A program made the translations under genes and the position numbers. From Candidatus Paraprevotella stercoravium (lineage in GTDB: Bacteria > Bacteroidota > Bacteroidia > Bacteroidales > Bacteroidaceae): a stretch of 64,000 nt of DNA. Shown in pieces: positions 47,701 to 55,832 of this stretch. Within the stretch, counting starts at the first letter, position 1. Every line of letters starts with the position of its first letter. Where the stretch lies: the NCBI GenBank assembly GCA_944320795.1, contig CALUIU010000006.1, forward strand, positions 1 to 64,000, given 5' to 3'. Below the pieces are notes generated by a model. That model saw nothing but the letters and a program-made list of their open reading frames with translations. It ran no database searches and was not told where the DNA came from.

Positions 47701-48166
47701 TAAAAAGTTCCGGAACATCGCCCAAAGTTTTGTTCTGAAGGAATTGCTCGAAAGAGCCAATTTCTATTTGGAAAAGCTTACAGAACGCTACGAACTGAGC
47801 TGTCAGGCAGGCTCACTCACCATCTTGCTGACCGACTGGTATCAGGGAGGAGTATCACGCCCGGCCAGCACTTTATCGGGCGGAGAAGGGTTTCTGGTAT
47901 CCCTCTCACTGGCTTTGGGACTTTCTTCCTTGAACCGGCAAAGCCTGTCCGTTGACACACTTTTCATTGACGAAGGGTTTGGAACACTGAGCAGTGACTA
48001 TTTAAACGTCGTGATGGACACTCTGGAACGCCTTCACCAGTTAGGTGGCAAAAAAGTGGGTATCATCAGCCATGTGGAGGGTTTGCGCGAACGTATCAAG
48101 ACACAAATTCAAGTGAAGCGCATTGATCAGGGACGCAGTCGCATAGAAGTTAAACAGGAAAATTAG
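44750..48166 (+). CDS. sbcC: Exonuclease SbcCD, ATPase subunit
   Basis: A 1138-residue Rad50-like SMC ATPase. Walker A GNTGSGKTT is at 36-44; long Gln/Glu-rich coiled coils on both sides of a zinc hook CPVC (about 552-555) give the rod shape; the signature LSGGEGFLVSLSLALG and Walker B DTLFIDEGFGTLSSD lie near the C-terminus. Start chosen at MKLKKLILKN (44750); the longer frame overlaps the 3' end of sbcD. Confidence 0.96.
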   Translation: MKLKKLILKNIASIEDAEICFDQNPLDNEPVFLICGNTGSGKTTILDGICLALYNATPRMDKTAKETYTDISDQNDRREDFTINDCRLLMRRNTAEAWSILEFTGSNEHEYRAEWYVARAHKRLNGNLQKVKWSLEDLTEQKTWTKATEIGQEILHAVGLTFAQYCRTALLAQGDFTQFLQSKETEKSEILEKLTGTEIYSQIGAKIFALTRDKKRNYEEQQQRLGDIKILSEEEVGQILAEIEKQKQELKSKELEQEEIRRKSEWIKQNLELTLNIEQYRKKQEEIERQLNEPECKTKEEILSLWTETEDIRNIIRQKQRLIQDRETCHEKRKQLTETYHQLMNTYSTWLSGLQQRHLELEKLEHELKATANLKPMFEQSQTILGNLRNLMRFDERIESHNKELKNLSEQLPKHQNRLQEWLTKQKTGEQRLAEQQRSITDIGNHLGKDEYILLQDEQKKLTEELVRLTQAQQIILLLREKVEQRQKSANELQLTQEKLKQHIPLEEETRKAAAKAAEIFQQTEELLEKQKLALSDWAKEIRQRLHPGDTCPVCGNRVEANLREEDFQSALAPLQQELERKKKEKEQIEKKLIELQVQKENFLELSEKQKKKFEDDHATYRTTYQQTVDACAACGILQLQKETQNLINEKIQKNRDRQNEIGARIKVLQEQINLLHQKQQEKDRIQQELEQIRRKANEEELRINTLLQGQKELQRTLLQDLQEKKTTEQATYPQILWEDFQMDTTVSPQIWIERLEKETAAYLQKTERQKQIQEQIELGEIQRKQTERLREMAVGIFPEWQDYVAVCETENPHQETDWNELIRSANTLDERIRHQEQEWQQASIAEKAFLESHPDISKEKIERMSTLSGTAVESFRKEIQQLKDLLLQYHTNLQQSLKLRQELLTRKPELTEQDTPELLNQAQKRLTDSIAQIHQHIGRNQAQLENNTNNLKKSEDLRREIEKCGNSYRQWFRLCTLFGDEKGKKFRNIAQSFVLKELLERANFYLEKLTERYELSCQAGSLTILLTDWYQGGVSRPASTLSGGEGFLVSLSLALGLSSLNRQSLSVDTLFIDEGFGTLSSDYLNVVMDTLERLHQLGGKKVGIISHVEGLRERIKTQIQVKRIDQGRSRIEVKQEN

Positions 48167-48188
48167 TAGTAAATACAAACAAAAAATT

Positions 48189-49583
48189 ATGAATCTCAAT
48201 AAAAAAATCTCTATTTTACTGACGGCAGGCCTCTATCTTTGCCTGCCTTTGAATCTTATAGCCAAAGATAAAGAAACAGAAAAAAAAGGTGCAGTAGATG
48301 ATATCGCCGTAATGAATTACTTCAGCAGGAATATTGCACAAGACACCATTCTGCCTTTCCGGTGTGACCAGAAGTTGAAATCCGGAAATATAGAATCCGC
48401 AAGCAATCAGATATGGAACATCTGGAAAACAGCAAACGCTCATTTGAAAGAAGAAAAGCTGATTCCACTCAAGAAATTACCCGAAGGTCATAAAGGACTC
48501 TGGAAACTGCCTGCCGAGAAAGAGCCTAATGCGCAAATGCCCTATTACTGGGGATACAAAGGCAAATGTCCTGAAGCGGGTTATCCGCTGTTTCTGTATC
48601 TGCATGGCTCCGGACCAAAGGACCAAGAATGGTATACCGGCTGGAGACTGGCACAGATGTTTGAAGACAATCCTTCGGTATACTTTATCCCTCAAATACC
48701 CAACGAAGGAGCCTACTATCGCTGGTGGCAGAAAGCCAAGATCTATGCCTGGGAGCGTCTGTTCCGTCAGGCCATGCTTTCCGATTCCATTGACGCCAAC
48801 CGCTTTTATTGTTTCGGTATTTCAGAAGGCGGATACGGCAGCCAGCGCCTGGCCTCCTACTATGCCGACTATCTGGCCGCAGCAGGCCCTATGGCCGGAG
48901 GCGAACCTCTGATCAACGCCCCGGTGGAGAATTGCATGAACATCGGTTATTCCATGCTGACCGGTTCCGAGGACTATGGTTTTTACCGCAACACACTGAC
49001 GCAATATACCTTGGCGGCATTTGACAGTCTGGAACAGAAGTATCCGGGATGTTATCGCCATCGCATCGCCCTTATTCCGGGACGCGGCCACGGCATTGAC
49101 TACCGCCCCACTACCCCTTGGCTGAAAGACTTCGTGCGCAATCCGCAACCCAAAAGTTTCATCTGGGAGGATTTTGAGATGGACGGTATCTACCGCCGGG
49201 GATTCTATAATCTGGCCATCGTAGAACGTGCTCCACTAAAATCCGGAGAACGCACCGTATACACCATGCAGATTACAGACAACCGCATTGATCTGGAGGT
49301 TAAGAATGTAACCTACAAGGTTGTGGAAACCGATCCACAGTGGGGCATTGGACTGAAATACCAAAAGACCTGTCAGGATGCCAAACAGGGCAAATTCCTG
49401 ATCTATCTTTCTTCCGATCTGGTCAATCTGGGACGAAAAGTATCGGTCTACGTAAACGGCAAGAAAGCCTATGCGGGCAAGCCTCAGCAGCGTCTGGAGC
49501 ATCTGGTAAACAGCTGCATCACCTTTGCCGATCCGGAACGCCTGTTCCCGGCCGCTGTAGCCATTGATCTTGAAAAACTATAA
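48189..49583 (+). CDS. Secreted alpha/beta-hydrolase (esterase-like)
   Basis: A 464-residue exported protein. After a signal peptide and about 100 residues without a recognised domain, the hydrolase core begins YPLFLYLHGSGPKDQEW, continues to the nucleophile elbow GISEGGYGS (Ser) and has a late RGHGIDYRP with the likely catalytic His. A C-terminal beta-rich domain follows (about 330-464). The arrangement resembles PHB-depolymerase-like and feruloyl-esterase-like secreted hydrolases; the substrate is unknown. It starts 22 bases after sbcC and 13 before the protease gene. Confidence 0.85.
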   Translation: MNLNKKISILLTAGLYLCLPLNLIAKDKETEKKGAVDDIAVMNYFSRNIAQDTILPFRCDQKLKSGNIESASNQIWNIWKTANAHLKEEKLIPLKKLPEGHKGLWKLPAEKEPNAQMPYYWGYKGKCPEAGYPLFLYLHGSGPKDQEWYTGWRLAQMFEDNPSVYFIPQIPNEGAYYRWWQKAKIYAWERLFRQAMLSDSIDANRFYCFGISEGGYGSQRLASYYADYLAAAGPMAGGEPLINAPVENCMNIGYSMLTGSEDYGFYRNTLTQYTLAAFDSLEQKYPGCYRHRIALIPGRGHGIDYRPTTPWLKDFVRNPQPKSFIWEDFEMDGIYRRGFYNLAIVERAPLKSGERTVYTMQITDNRIDLEVKNVTYKVVETDPQWGIGLKYQKTCQDAKQGKFLIYLSSDLVNLGRKVSVYVNGKKAYAGKPQQRLEHLVNSCITFADPERLFPAAVAIDLEKL

Positions 49584-49596
49584 AACAAGAATAGAT

Positions 49597-50682
49597 ATGA
49601 AACGGACAAATATCCTTCAGACTTCCTCACTTCTTTTATGGTTGCTGACCGGCATTCTTTTCGGTGCCTGTAACCAGAGCGAAGAGGCCATCAACGAAAA
49701 GTGCGGAAGCGGTGTGGTCCTGATCAAGAATCAGGGCTATTATGAACTGAGCATCCCGAACGGCGGAAGCATTTACTTTACCAACTATTCCAAAGAAGAA
49801 GGACTGGTACAATTTACCATCAATCCGGACTCCATTGTTCCTTTTGAATCTTATGGTACCGGTTTCTTCGTGTCTGATGAAGGGCTGATTGCCACCAACC
49901 ATCATGTCATCGCCCCTTATGTTTCACCCAGCGAAGTGAAACAGGCCATCCGCGAAGTAGTGCGCCAGGTACAGGCACAGCTAAGTGCCGAATATGACCA
50001 GATGGTGGCCATCCAGAAAGAAGTACAGCAACGACAGATGCTGAAATATATGTTCGGACAGGACTATACGGAGGAAAGCTACACGGCCGCGTGGATCGAA
50101 TCGCAGATGGAATCGTACCGACGGCTGTATCAGGCCTATTCCTCACTGAACATTGCTCAGGCACAATTGAAACTGCGCAACAAAATAGACATCGCCTATA
50201 ATGACAGCTACATCAAAAGCGAGGCCGATTTCCATTCCTGCAATCTGGTAGGCAGCGACGAGGAGCATGATCTGGCTCTGATCCAGCTTGCCGACGGCAA
50301 GACGCCTCAGGGACGCTATGTATTTCCGGTAAGCGACACTGATCCGCTCGAGGATTATTCCATCTGGGAACAGGCCATGAAAACCATCCATGCCGACAAG
50401 AACCAGCGTCTGGTCATGATCGGTTATAATCTGGGACCGGTATTGGCCGTGACCAATCAGGGCATCAAGGCACAATACACTTCGGGAAGCATCAGCCAGA
50501 AGGACGAGGACCGCATCCTGTATTCCATTCCGGCTCTGCACGGTTCCAGCGGTTCGCCCGTGATCAATGCCCGCGGACAACTGGTGGCCATCCAATATGC
50601 CGGACTGGACAAGACACAAAGCTTTAATTATGGCATCCGTTCCATCCATCTGCGCCGGCTGATGGATAAGGCCGGAGAATAA
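49597..50682 (+). CDS. Trypsin-like serine protease lipoprotein
   Basis: A 361-residue lipoprotein (lipobox LFGAC). The chymotrypsin-fold triad is visible: His in GLIATNHHVI, Asp in EEHDLALIQL, and Ser in LHGSSGSPVINARGQ. A helical, Gln-rich insert of about 100 residues separates His and Asp. No PDZ domain. The ATG at 49597 gives the proper lipoprotein signal; the longer frame overlaps the hydrolase gene. Probably a periplasm- or surface-facing protease of unknown target. Confidence 0.88.
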   Translation: MKRTNILQTSSLLLWLLTGILFGACNQSEEAINEKCGSGVVLIKNQGYYELSIPNGGSIYFTNYSKEEGLVQFTINPDSIVPFESYGTGFFVSDEGLIATNHHVIAPYVSPSEVKQAIREVVRQVQAQLSAEYDQMVAIQKEVQQRQMLKYMFGQDYTEESYTAAWIESQMESYRRLYQAYSSLNIAQAQLKLRNKIDIAYNDSYIKSEADFHSCNLVGSDEEHDLALIQLADGKTPQGRYVFPVSDTDPLEDYSIWEQAMKTIHADKNQRLVMIGYNLGPVLAVTNQGIKAQYTSGSISQKDEDRILYSIPALHGSSGSPVINARGQLVAIQYAGLDKTQSFNYGIRSIHLRRLMDKAGE

Positions 50683-50805
50683 ACTATAGGCGGCCCGCCA
50701 GAAGAAAACAACCCGAAAATCAAACCGGTTATCAAAAGTTTTCAATACGGCAAACAGATTCTGAATCAAGGAAGAATTCCACGTTTAAGAAAGAAGATTT
50801 CATCC

Positions 50806-52089
50806 ATGGGAAAAATAAAGGATAACACCAAAAATCTATGGAACCATACGGAACAGGTTCCCATCTTTGTGTATCTGCTCCGTTGGCTGATACTTTCTGC
50901 ACTGTCGGGAGCAGTCATCGGCAGTGGCTCTGCCCTGTTGCTCGTTTCGCTCGAATGGGCCACCCGGACCCGTGAAGAGCATCTGTGGCTCATTGCCCTC
51001 CTGCCTTTGGCCGGACTGCTCATTGGTCTGATGTATCACTATTGGGCCGGAACAGCTTCCAAAGGAAACAATTATCTGATTGAGGAAATCCGCTCCCCCA
51101 ACGGTATCATCCCCTTCCGCATGGCTCCTTTGGTCTATATCGGTACGGTACTGACCCACCTGTTCGGAGGTTCTGCCGGACGAGAAGGCACAGGAGTACA
51201 GATGGGTGGAGCTCTGGCCGACCGTTTTTCGAAGTATCTGCATCTGCCGACACGCGACCATCAGATTATGGTCACTATCGGCATCAGTGCCGGTTTTGCT
51301 TCGGTATTCGGCACCCCTCTGGCCGGAGCGGTCTTTGCCCTGGAAGTTGTAATTATCGGACGTATGCGCTATGATGCCATTCTTCCGGCTTTTCTCTCAG
51401 CCGTATTTGCCCATCTCGCCTGTGAAGCCTGGGGAGTAAGCCATACACATTATCATATAGGAACTGTCCCGTCCATCAATCCCCAACTGATATTATGGAC
51501 CCTGCTGGTTTCGATAGCTTTTGGAATGGTCTCCATGCTCTTCTCCAGAAGCGTAAGTTTCTGGAGCCGGTTCAGCAGCAAGTATATCGCTTATCCCCCC
51601 TTCCGTCCGCTGATAGGAGGCGTAGTGATTGCACTCGCTGTATGGCTGCTGGGCACCACCAAATATATCGGTCTGGGAGTACCTACGCTGGTAGCTTCTT
51701 TCCACGAACAGCAGCAACTCTATGACTTTGTTCTGAAACTGCTGTTCACCACCTTTACCATTGGCGTAGGATTCAAGGGTGGCGAGGTGACCCCCCTCTT
51801 CTTCATCGGTGCGACCTTGGGAAGTGCCCTTTCAGCCTGGGCGCCCATGCCGATGGGCCTTTTGGCCGGTATGGGTTTCGTAGCCGTATTCTCCGGAGCG
51901 ACCAACACCCCCGTGGCCTGCACGCTGATGGGGATCGAACTGTTTGGAGCCGAGGCCGGCATCTACATCGGTCTGGCCTGTGTTACCGCCTATCTATTTT
52001 CGGGCCATACCGGAATCTATACGGCACAGATCATCGGATCGCCCAAACACCAGAAGTATATGAACATGAAAGGAAAAACCTTAAAATAA
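50806..52089 (+). CDS. CLC-family transporter, possibly fluoride/proton antiporter
   Basis: A 427-residue membrane protein of the CLC chloride channel fold. The helix F motif reads GREGT (125-129, gating Glu127), where ordinary CLCs have GREGP or GKEGP, and the anion-site motif usually GSGIP reads KGNNYL (86-91). Both changes are characteristic of the CLC-F clade that exports fluoride. Later motifs GTPLAGAVFALEV and FKGGEVTPLFFIGA are conserved. No C-terminal CBS domains. I found no fluoride riboswitch in the 123-base gap upstream. CLC membership is certain; fluoride specificity is inferred. Confidence 0.9.
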   Translation: MGKIKDNTKNLWNHTEQVPIFVYLLRWLILSALSGAVIGSGSALLLVSLEWATRTREEHLWLIALLPLAGLLIGLMYHYWAGTASKGNNYLIEEIRSPNGIIPFRMAPLVYIGTVLTHLFGGSAGREGTGVQMGGALADRFSKYLHLPTRDHQIMVTIGISAGFASVFGTPLAGAVFALEVVIIGRMRYDAILPAFLSAVFAHLACEAWGVSHTHYHIGTVPSINPQLILWTLLVSIAFGMVSMLFSRSVSFWSRFSSKYIAYPPFRPLIGGVVIALAVWLLGTTKYIGLGVPTLVASFHEQQQLYDFVLKLLFTTFTIGVGFKGGEVTPLFFIGATLGSALSAWAPMPMGLLAGMGFVAVFSGATNTPVACTLMGIELFGAEAGIYIGLACVTAYLFSGHTGIYTAQIIGSPKHQKYMNMKGKTLK

Positions 52090-52094
52090 TCCTT

Positions 52095-52145
52095 GTTTCG
52101 TCCCTATCCGTATTCAGTCAACGAATAGGGACGAAACGTTTTTAA
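52095..52145 (+). terminator. Terminator after the CLC gene
   Basis: Perfect 13-bp stem (52095-52107 with 52125-52137), followed by GTTTTTAAA. Confidence 0.85.
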
Positions 52146-52211
52146 AAAGGTATTTACCCTCAAAAGGATCAGCAATAAGCGACTTTTTACTTAAAAAATG
52201 TAATTATAGAA

Positions 52212-52241
52212 TTGTCATTACACCGAATCCTCGTAAATTTG
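52212..52241 (+). promoter_or_regulatory. Promoter of the ArsR-family gene
   Basis: TTG (52212-52214), 19 bases, TAAATTTG (52234-52241), 18 bases before the start codon. Confidence 0.65.
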
Positions 52242-52258
52242 TAGATAATTATAAAAAG

Positions 52259-52585
52259 ATGACCGAAAAAAAGAACTATACAGAAAGACAGGAGCGCATT
52301 GCCCGCTTTGCAAAGGCCTTGGGACATCCGGCACGAATTGCCATCATGGAGTTTCTGGCCAAGCAACAGACATGCTACTTTGGAGCCATACACGAAGAGC
52401 TGCCGATATCGAAGGCTACCGTGTCGCAACATCTCAAAGAACTGAAAGACGCCGGACTCATACAAGGTGAGCTCGAAACGCCCAAAGTAAAATACTGCAT
52501 CAATCAAGACAATTGGTTATTGGCAAAATCATTATTCAAAGATTTTCTGGAAACTAAACTGAACAAAAAAAGTTGTTGCCAATAA
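52259..52585 (+). CDS. ArsR-family transcriptional regulator
   Basis: A 108-residue winged-helix repressor. The helix-turn-helix is in LPISKATVSQHLKELKDAGLI with the wing GELETPKVKYCIN. A Cys lies in QQTCYFG and a Cys pair in the last residues (KKSCCQ), possible metal or redox contacts, but the classic ELCVC motif of arsenic sensors is absent. No ars operon is nearby, so the inducer is unknown. Confidence 0.88.
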   Translation: MTEKKNYTERQERIARFAKALGHPARIAIMEFLAKQQTCYFGAIHEELPISKATVSQHLKELKDAGLIQGELETPKVKYCINQDNWLLAKSLFKDFLETKLNKKSCCQ

Positions 52586-52598
52586 ACTATCTTAAGAA

Positions 52599-52646
52599 AA
52601 TCTGACAATTGTCTTTTTTTCACCAGAACGGAATCTGACTGTTGTC
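52599..52646 (+). promoter_or_regulatory. Two copies of a TCTGAC-NN-TTGTC element
   Basis: AATCTGACAATTGTC (52599-52613, containing the palindrome GACAATTGTC) and AATCTGACTGTTGTC (52632-52646) are direct repeats 33 bases apart, about three helix turns, between the ArsR gene and the PurF paralogue. Each can also fold on itself. Candidate operator; the binding factor is unknown. The first copy is followed by seven T and could alternatively end the ArsR transcript. Confidence 0.4.
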
Positions 52647-52705
52647 AGGACAAATAAAACAAATCAACACTACTAATTAAAATAACTTCAAAAACATTAA
52701 AAGGA

Positions 52706-54112
52706 ATGGGTGGTTTTTTTGGAACAGTCTCGATGACTGAATGTGTAACCGATTTATTCTACGGCACAGACTACAACTCACATTTGGGAACGAAGCGTGC
52801 CGGTATGGCTACGTATGCCGAAGGAAAAGGATTCATGAGAAAGATTCACAGTTTGGAAAGTTCTTACTTCCGAACAAAATTTGAAGACGAACTTCCGTCC
52901 TTCGAGGGCAAATCCGGTATTGGTGTGATCAGCGACACCGACCCGCAGCCTATCATGCTCAACTCTCATCTGGGTAAGTTTGCCATTGTCACTGTTGCCA
53001 AGATCAACAATGCCGAAGAACTGGCAAAGGAATTGCTGGAAGCAAACATGCACTTTGCCGAAATGAGCATGGGAAAAACCAATCCTACGGAACTGATCGC
53101 CCTGCTGATCATTCAAGGTAAAGACTTTGTGAGCGGTATCGAAAATGTGTTCAACAAAATCAAAGGCTCCTGCTCTATGCTGATCCTGACAGAGGACGGT
53201 ATTATTGCCGCACGCGACAAATGGGGACGCACCCCGATCGTTATCGGAAAGAAAGACGGTGCCTATGCCGCAACCAGTGAATCCAGCAGTCTGCCGAATC
53301 TGGATTTTGAAATTGACCGCTATGTAGGACCGGGCGAAATCATCCGCATGCGTGCCACCGGACTGGAACAGTTGCGCGCCCCGAACAAGGAAATGCAGAT
53401 CTGTTCTTTCCTGTGGGTTTACTACGGTTTCCCGGTTTCCTGTTATGAGGGAAGAAATGTGGAGGAAGTACGCTTCCAAAGCGGTTACAAAATGGGACAG
53501 ACCGATGACTCGGAAGTGGACTGCGCCTGCGGTATTCCTGATTCGGGAGTAGGTATGGCTTTGGGTTATGCCGAAGGAAAGGGAATCCCTTATCACCGTG
53601 CCATCTCCAAATACACTCCGACATGGCCGAGGAGCTTCACACCAAGCAATCAGGAAATGCGTTCATTGGTAGCCAAGATGAAGCTGATTCCGAACCGTGC
53701 CATGCTTCAAGGCAAGCGTGTGCTTTTCTGCGATGACTCCATCGTACGCGGAACGCAGTTACGTGACAACGTAAACGTACTGTATGATTACGGAGCAAAA
53801 GAAGTACATATGCGTATCGCCTGCCCACCGTTGATCTACGGCTGTCCGTTCATCGGCTTCACTTCTTCAAAGAGCGACATGGAACTGATCACCCGCCGCA
53901 TCATCAAGGAGATTGAAGGCGACGAAAATGCCAAATTGGACAAATACGCCACAACCGACTCTCCGGAATACAAGGAACTGGTGGAGCGCATCCGTGCCCG
54001 TTTCGGACTGACCTCTCTGAAGTTCAACACTTTAGAAACCCTGATCGAAGCTATCGGACTGCCTAAGTGCAAAGTCTGCACTCACTGTTTCGACGGCTCC
54101 AGCAAGTTCTGA
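52706..54112 (+). CDS. PurF-like amidophosphoribosyltransferase paralogue without catalytic Cys
   Basis: A 468-residue protein with the PurF layout: an N-terminal glutaminase-type Ntn domain and a C-terminal phosphoribosyltransferase domain with PRPP loop VLFCDDSIVRGTQL. In true PurF the initiator Met is removed to expose Cys (MCG...); here the protein begins MGGFFGTVS, so the nucleophile is Gly. The normally HRGQ-type loop reads NSHLGTKRAGM. Glutamine cannot be hydrolysed in the usual way; it could use ammonia, another amine donor, or be regulatory. The end KVCTHCFDGSSKF is conserved-looking. Promoter not clear. Confidence 0.88.
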   Translation: MGGFFGTVSMTECVTDLFYGTDYNSHLGTKRAGMATYAEGKGFMRKIHSLESSYFRTKFEDELPSFEGKSGIGVISDTDPQPIMLNSHLGKFAIVTVAKINNAEELAKELLEANMHFAEMSMGKTNPTELIALLIIQGKDFVSGIENVFNKIKGSCSMLILTEDGIIAARDKWGRTPIVIGKKDGAYAATSESSSLPNLDFEIDRYVGPGEIIRMRATGLEQLRAPNKEMQICSFLWVYYGFPVSCYEGRNVEEVRFQSGYKMGQTDDSEVDCACGIPDSGVGMALGYAEGKGIPYHRAISKYTPTWPRSFTPSNQEMRSLVAKMKLIPNRAMLQGKRVLFCDDSIVRGTQLRDNVNVLYDYGAKEVHMRIACPPLIYGCPFIGFTSSKSDMELITRRIIKEIEGDENAKLDKYATTDSPEYKELVERIRARFGLTSLKFNTLETLIEAIGLPKCKVCTHCFDGSSKF

Positions 54113-54155
54113 TTTCAAGAACAAGTACCCAATACAAATACACATAGATGTATAA

Positions 54156-54207
54156 AAAGAGGTGTGCCATTCTGTGCAATTCGCTTCACAGAATGACGCA
54201 CCTCTTT
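54156..54207 (+). terminator. Terminator after the PurF paralogue
   Basis: 21-bp stem with two mismatches (54156-54176 with 54187-54207), 10-base loop, ending in CTCTTTCACG. The following bases to 54442 carry no recognised gene or RNA. Confidence 0.7.
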
Positions 54208-54442
54208 CACGTTTCAAGAACATCCTTTTATTTTTCCTTGGAAAGACATTCGAATCTTTCAGACAAAGAAGCAGCCTCTTTCGAACAGAGGACTACAGTA
54301 ATTCGGACAGAGGAATCCTAAAGAAAAGGAGCTGCACCAGCGAACTGATACAACTCCCGATTAACTACAAAATTACCAATTATTCCAGGACTGTTGTCAA
54401 TATCACATCGGAACAGTCCCACTCATATAAAAGAACCCATTT
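54208..54442. other. Gene-free stretch, nothing recognised
   Basis: No open frame with credible composition, no promoter on either strand and no repeat matching elsewhere in the window. It lies between two gene ends, so it is probably plain 3' spacer. Confidence 0.5.
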
Positions 54443-54797
54443 TTATTTTTCTCCTTGTGGCTTCTGAGGCCGTTGCGGACGTGCCTTCTGCTGCTGTTTC
54501 CACAAAGTCTGCTGTTCCTCTGTCAGTACAGCCTTGATACCTTCGTTCAGTTTCTTTCGTGCCTCTTTCATCTTCTCATCGCCACGGGTAAGTCCTTCGA
54601 TGGATTTGAAATACTCCTGATACAAGGCTGTGATTTTCTGTATCTGATCTTCGCTAAGGCTTAGTTCTTTAGTCATTCTTCCTACACTGCGCTCTACTTT
54701 CTGCTCAGTAGTAAGCGGTTTACGGTCTCGTGTTTTGTGCTTGCATTGTTTGCCAACTCATCATCACCAGAGCGGCCATTAATAATACCTTTTTCAT
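54443..54797 (-). pseudogene. DUF4890/Spy-like periplasmic protein, frameshifted
   Basis: The ATG at 54797 encodes a signal peptide (MKKVLLMAALVMMSWQTMQA) but the frame stops after QNTRP. One frame over, RKPLTTEQKVERSVGRMTKELSLSEDQIQKI continues to a Lys/Gln/Pro-rich end at 54443. Removing one base from the run of four T (plus strand, 54733-54736) would give AQTRDRKPLTTEQ and one open frame of 117 residues. The restored protein resembles small periplasmic DUF4890/Spy-type helical proteins. The short downstream piece alone (ATG at 54676) would lack export. Confidence 0.75.
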
Positions 54798-54954
54798 ATT
54801 TCCAATTTTAAGAATGTAATCCGTTTAACAGCTATTTTTTACTGCATTTGGTTCTATGACAGACCAACAAGAAAAAGGTTTAATCAAAAGGTAAGAAAAA
54901 ATATTGATTTGTGGTATTTTAACAAATAAAACTTTCATATCAAAGCTAAAACGA

Positions 54955-54986
54955 AAACAGCGACCACCCGCAAGCAGTCGCTGTTT
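54955..54986 (-). terminator. Terminator of the HAD gene
   Basis: Perfect 10-bp stem (54955-54964 with 54977-54986), with a moderately T-rich minus-strand tail, 65 bases after the stop. Confidence 0.55.
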
Positions 54987-55051
54987 ACCATACCGTCACA
55001 ACGAACGGTGTCATTCAAATAAGAAAATGATCTTATACGGTAGTTGACGAA

Positions 55052-55690
55052 TCAGAGCAGTTCTTCAAGTGACGATATCAGTGCCACATGAGGATAAACC
55101 TGCAGTTCCTCGCGGGTGGTCATGCCATGCAGCACACCCACAAAATCCACTCCGGCGGCACGAGCTGTCTGCGCATCCACCACACTGTCGCCCAGATAAA
55201 GCACCTCATCTGCCGCCACCTTCAGTCGGTCCAGAGCTGCCAGCAGTCCTTCGGGCGAAGGCTTGTGCGCCCGGACATCCTCGCCTCCGATAACCACATC
55301 CAGAAAATCGTCGCCCAGATAGCGGGACAACAGATCCAGAATACGGTAACGGTATTTTGTGGAAATGATGCCCAACTGCGCTCCCTGCTCCTTCAGACTG
55401 CGCAACACCTTCAGGGTTTCGGGAAAGAGCACCGTATTGGCAGTCATGTGCACATCCGCGGCCTTGACATATTCCGCCTTGTAGGCAGCCAGCACCGCCG
55501 GGTCGCTCACTCCGGTGAGCAGGGCAAACGATTCCTCCAGAGTCAGACCGATGGTGCGTTTGATCTGCATTTCGGAAATGCCCTGATAATCGTGGTTATC
55601 GAGCACGATGCGAAAACACTTTACGATTCCTTTTGACGAATCGGCCAGCGTATAATCAAAGTCAAACAAATAAGCTTTATATTTCTTCAT
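55052..55690 (-). CDS. HAD-family phosphatase (phosphoglycolate phosphatase-like)
   Basis: A 212-residue HAD-IA hydrolase. Motif I is FDFDYTLADS with the nucleophile and acid Asp pair, motif II is IISTKYR, and motif III/IV are KPSPEGLLAAL and LYLGDSVVDAQTA. A helical cap lies between motifs I and II. The family includes phosphoglycolate and beta-phosphoglucomutase-type enzymes; the exact substrate is open. An ATG six codons upstream (55708) is possible, but MKKYKAYLFDFD is the usual beginning. Confidence 0.9.
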   Translation of the reverse strand: MKKYKAYLFDFDYTLADSSKGIVKCFRIVLDNHDYQGISEMQIKRTIGLTLEESFALLTGVSDPAVLAAYKAEYVKAADVHMTANTVLFPETLKVLRSLKEQGAQLGIISTKYRYRILDLLSRYLGDDFLDVVIGGEDVRAHKPSPEGLLAALDRLKVAADEVLYLGDSVVDAQTARAAGVDFVGVLHGMTTREELQVYPHVALISSLEELL

Positions 55691-55792
55691 AATCTCTGTT
55701 GTTTCCATTCCGGCTGCAAAGATACGAAATTCTCTGAAAACCGCTTTCAGTCATTTTCAGGAAGCGGGGAAAGAAAATCAAAAATAAATCCA

Positions 55793-55800
55793 TACATTTG
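55793..55800 (+). promoter_or_regulatory. Promoter -7 box of the potassium channel gene
   Basis: TACATTTG, 33 bases before the ATG; the upstream element is not clear. Confidence 0.5.
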
Positions 55801-55832
55801 TATTTATTCATCATCAGAAAAACCTATAGAAT

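Noticed and set aside
50683-50805. Fluoride riboswitch upstream of the CLC gene
   Set aside because: A short GC-rich stretch (GGCGGCCCGCC) caught attention, but the conserved pseudoknot elements of the crcB motif are not there.
52778-53596. 272-codon frame antisense to the PurF paralogue
   Set aside because: Shadow frame; the sense strand carries the PRPP loop and family length.
54162-54467. 101-codon plus-strand frame after the PurF paralogue
   Set aside because: It starts inside a terminator hairpin and has no domain or conserved-looking segment.
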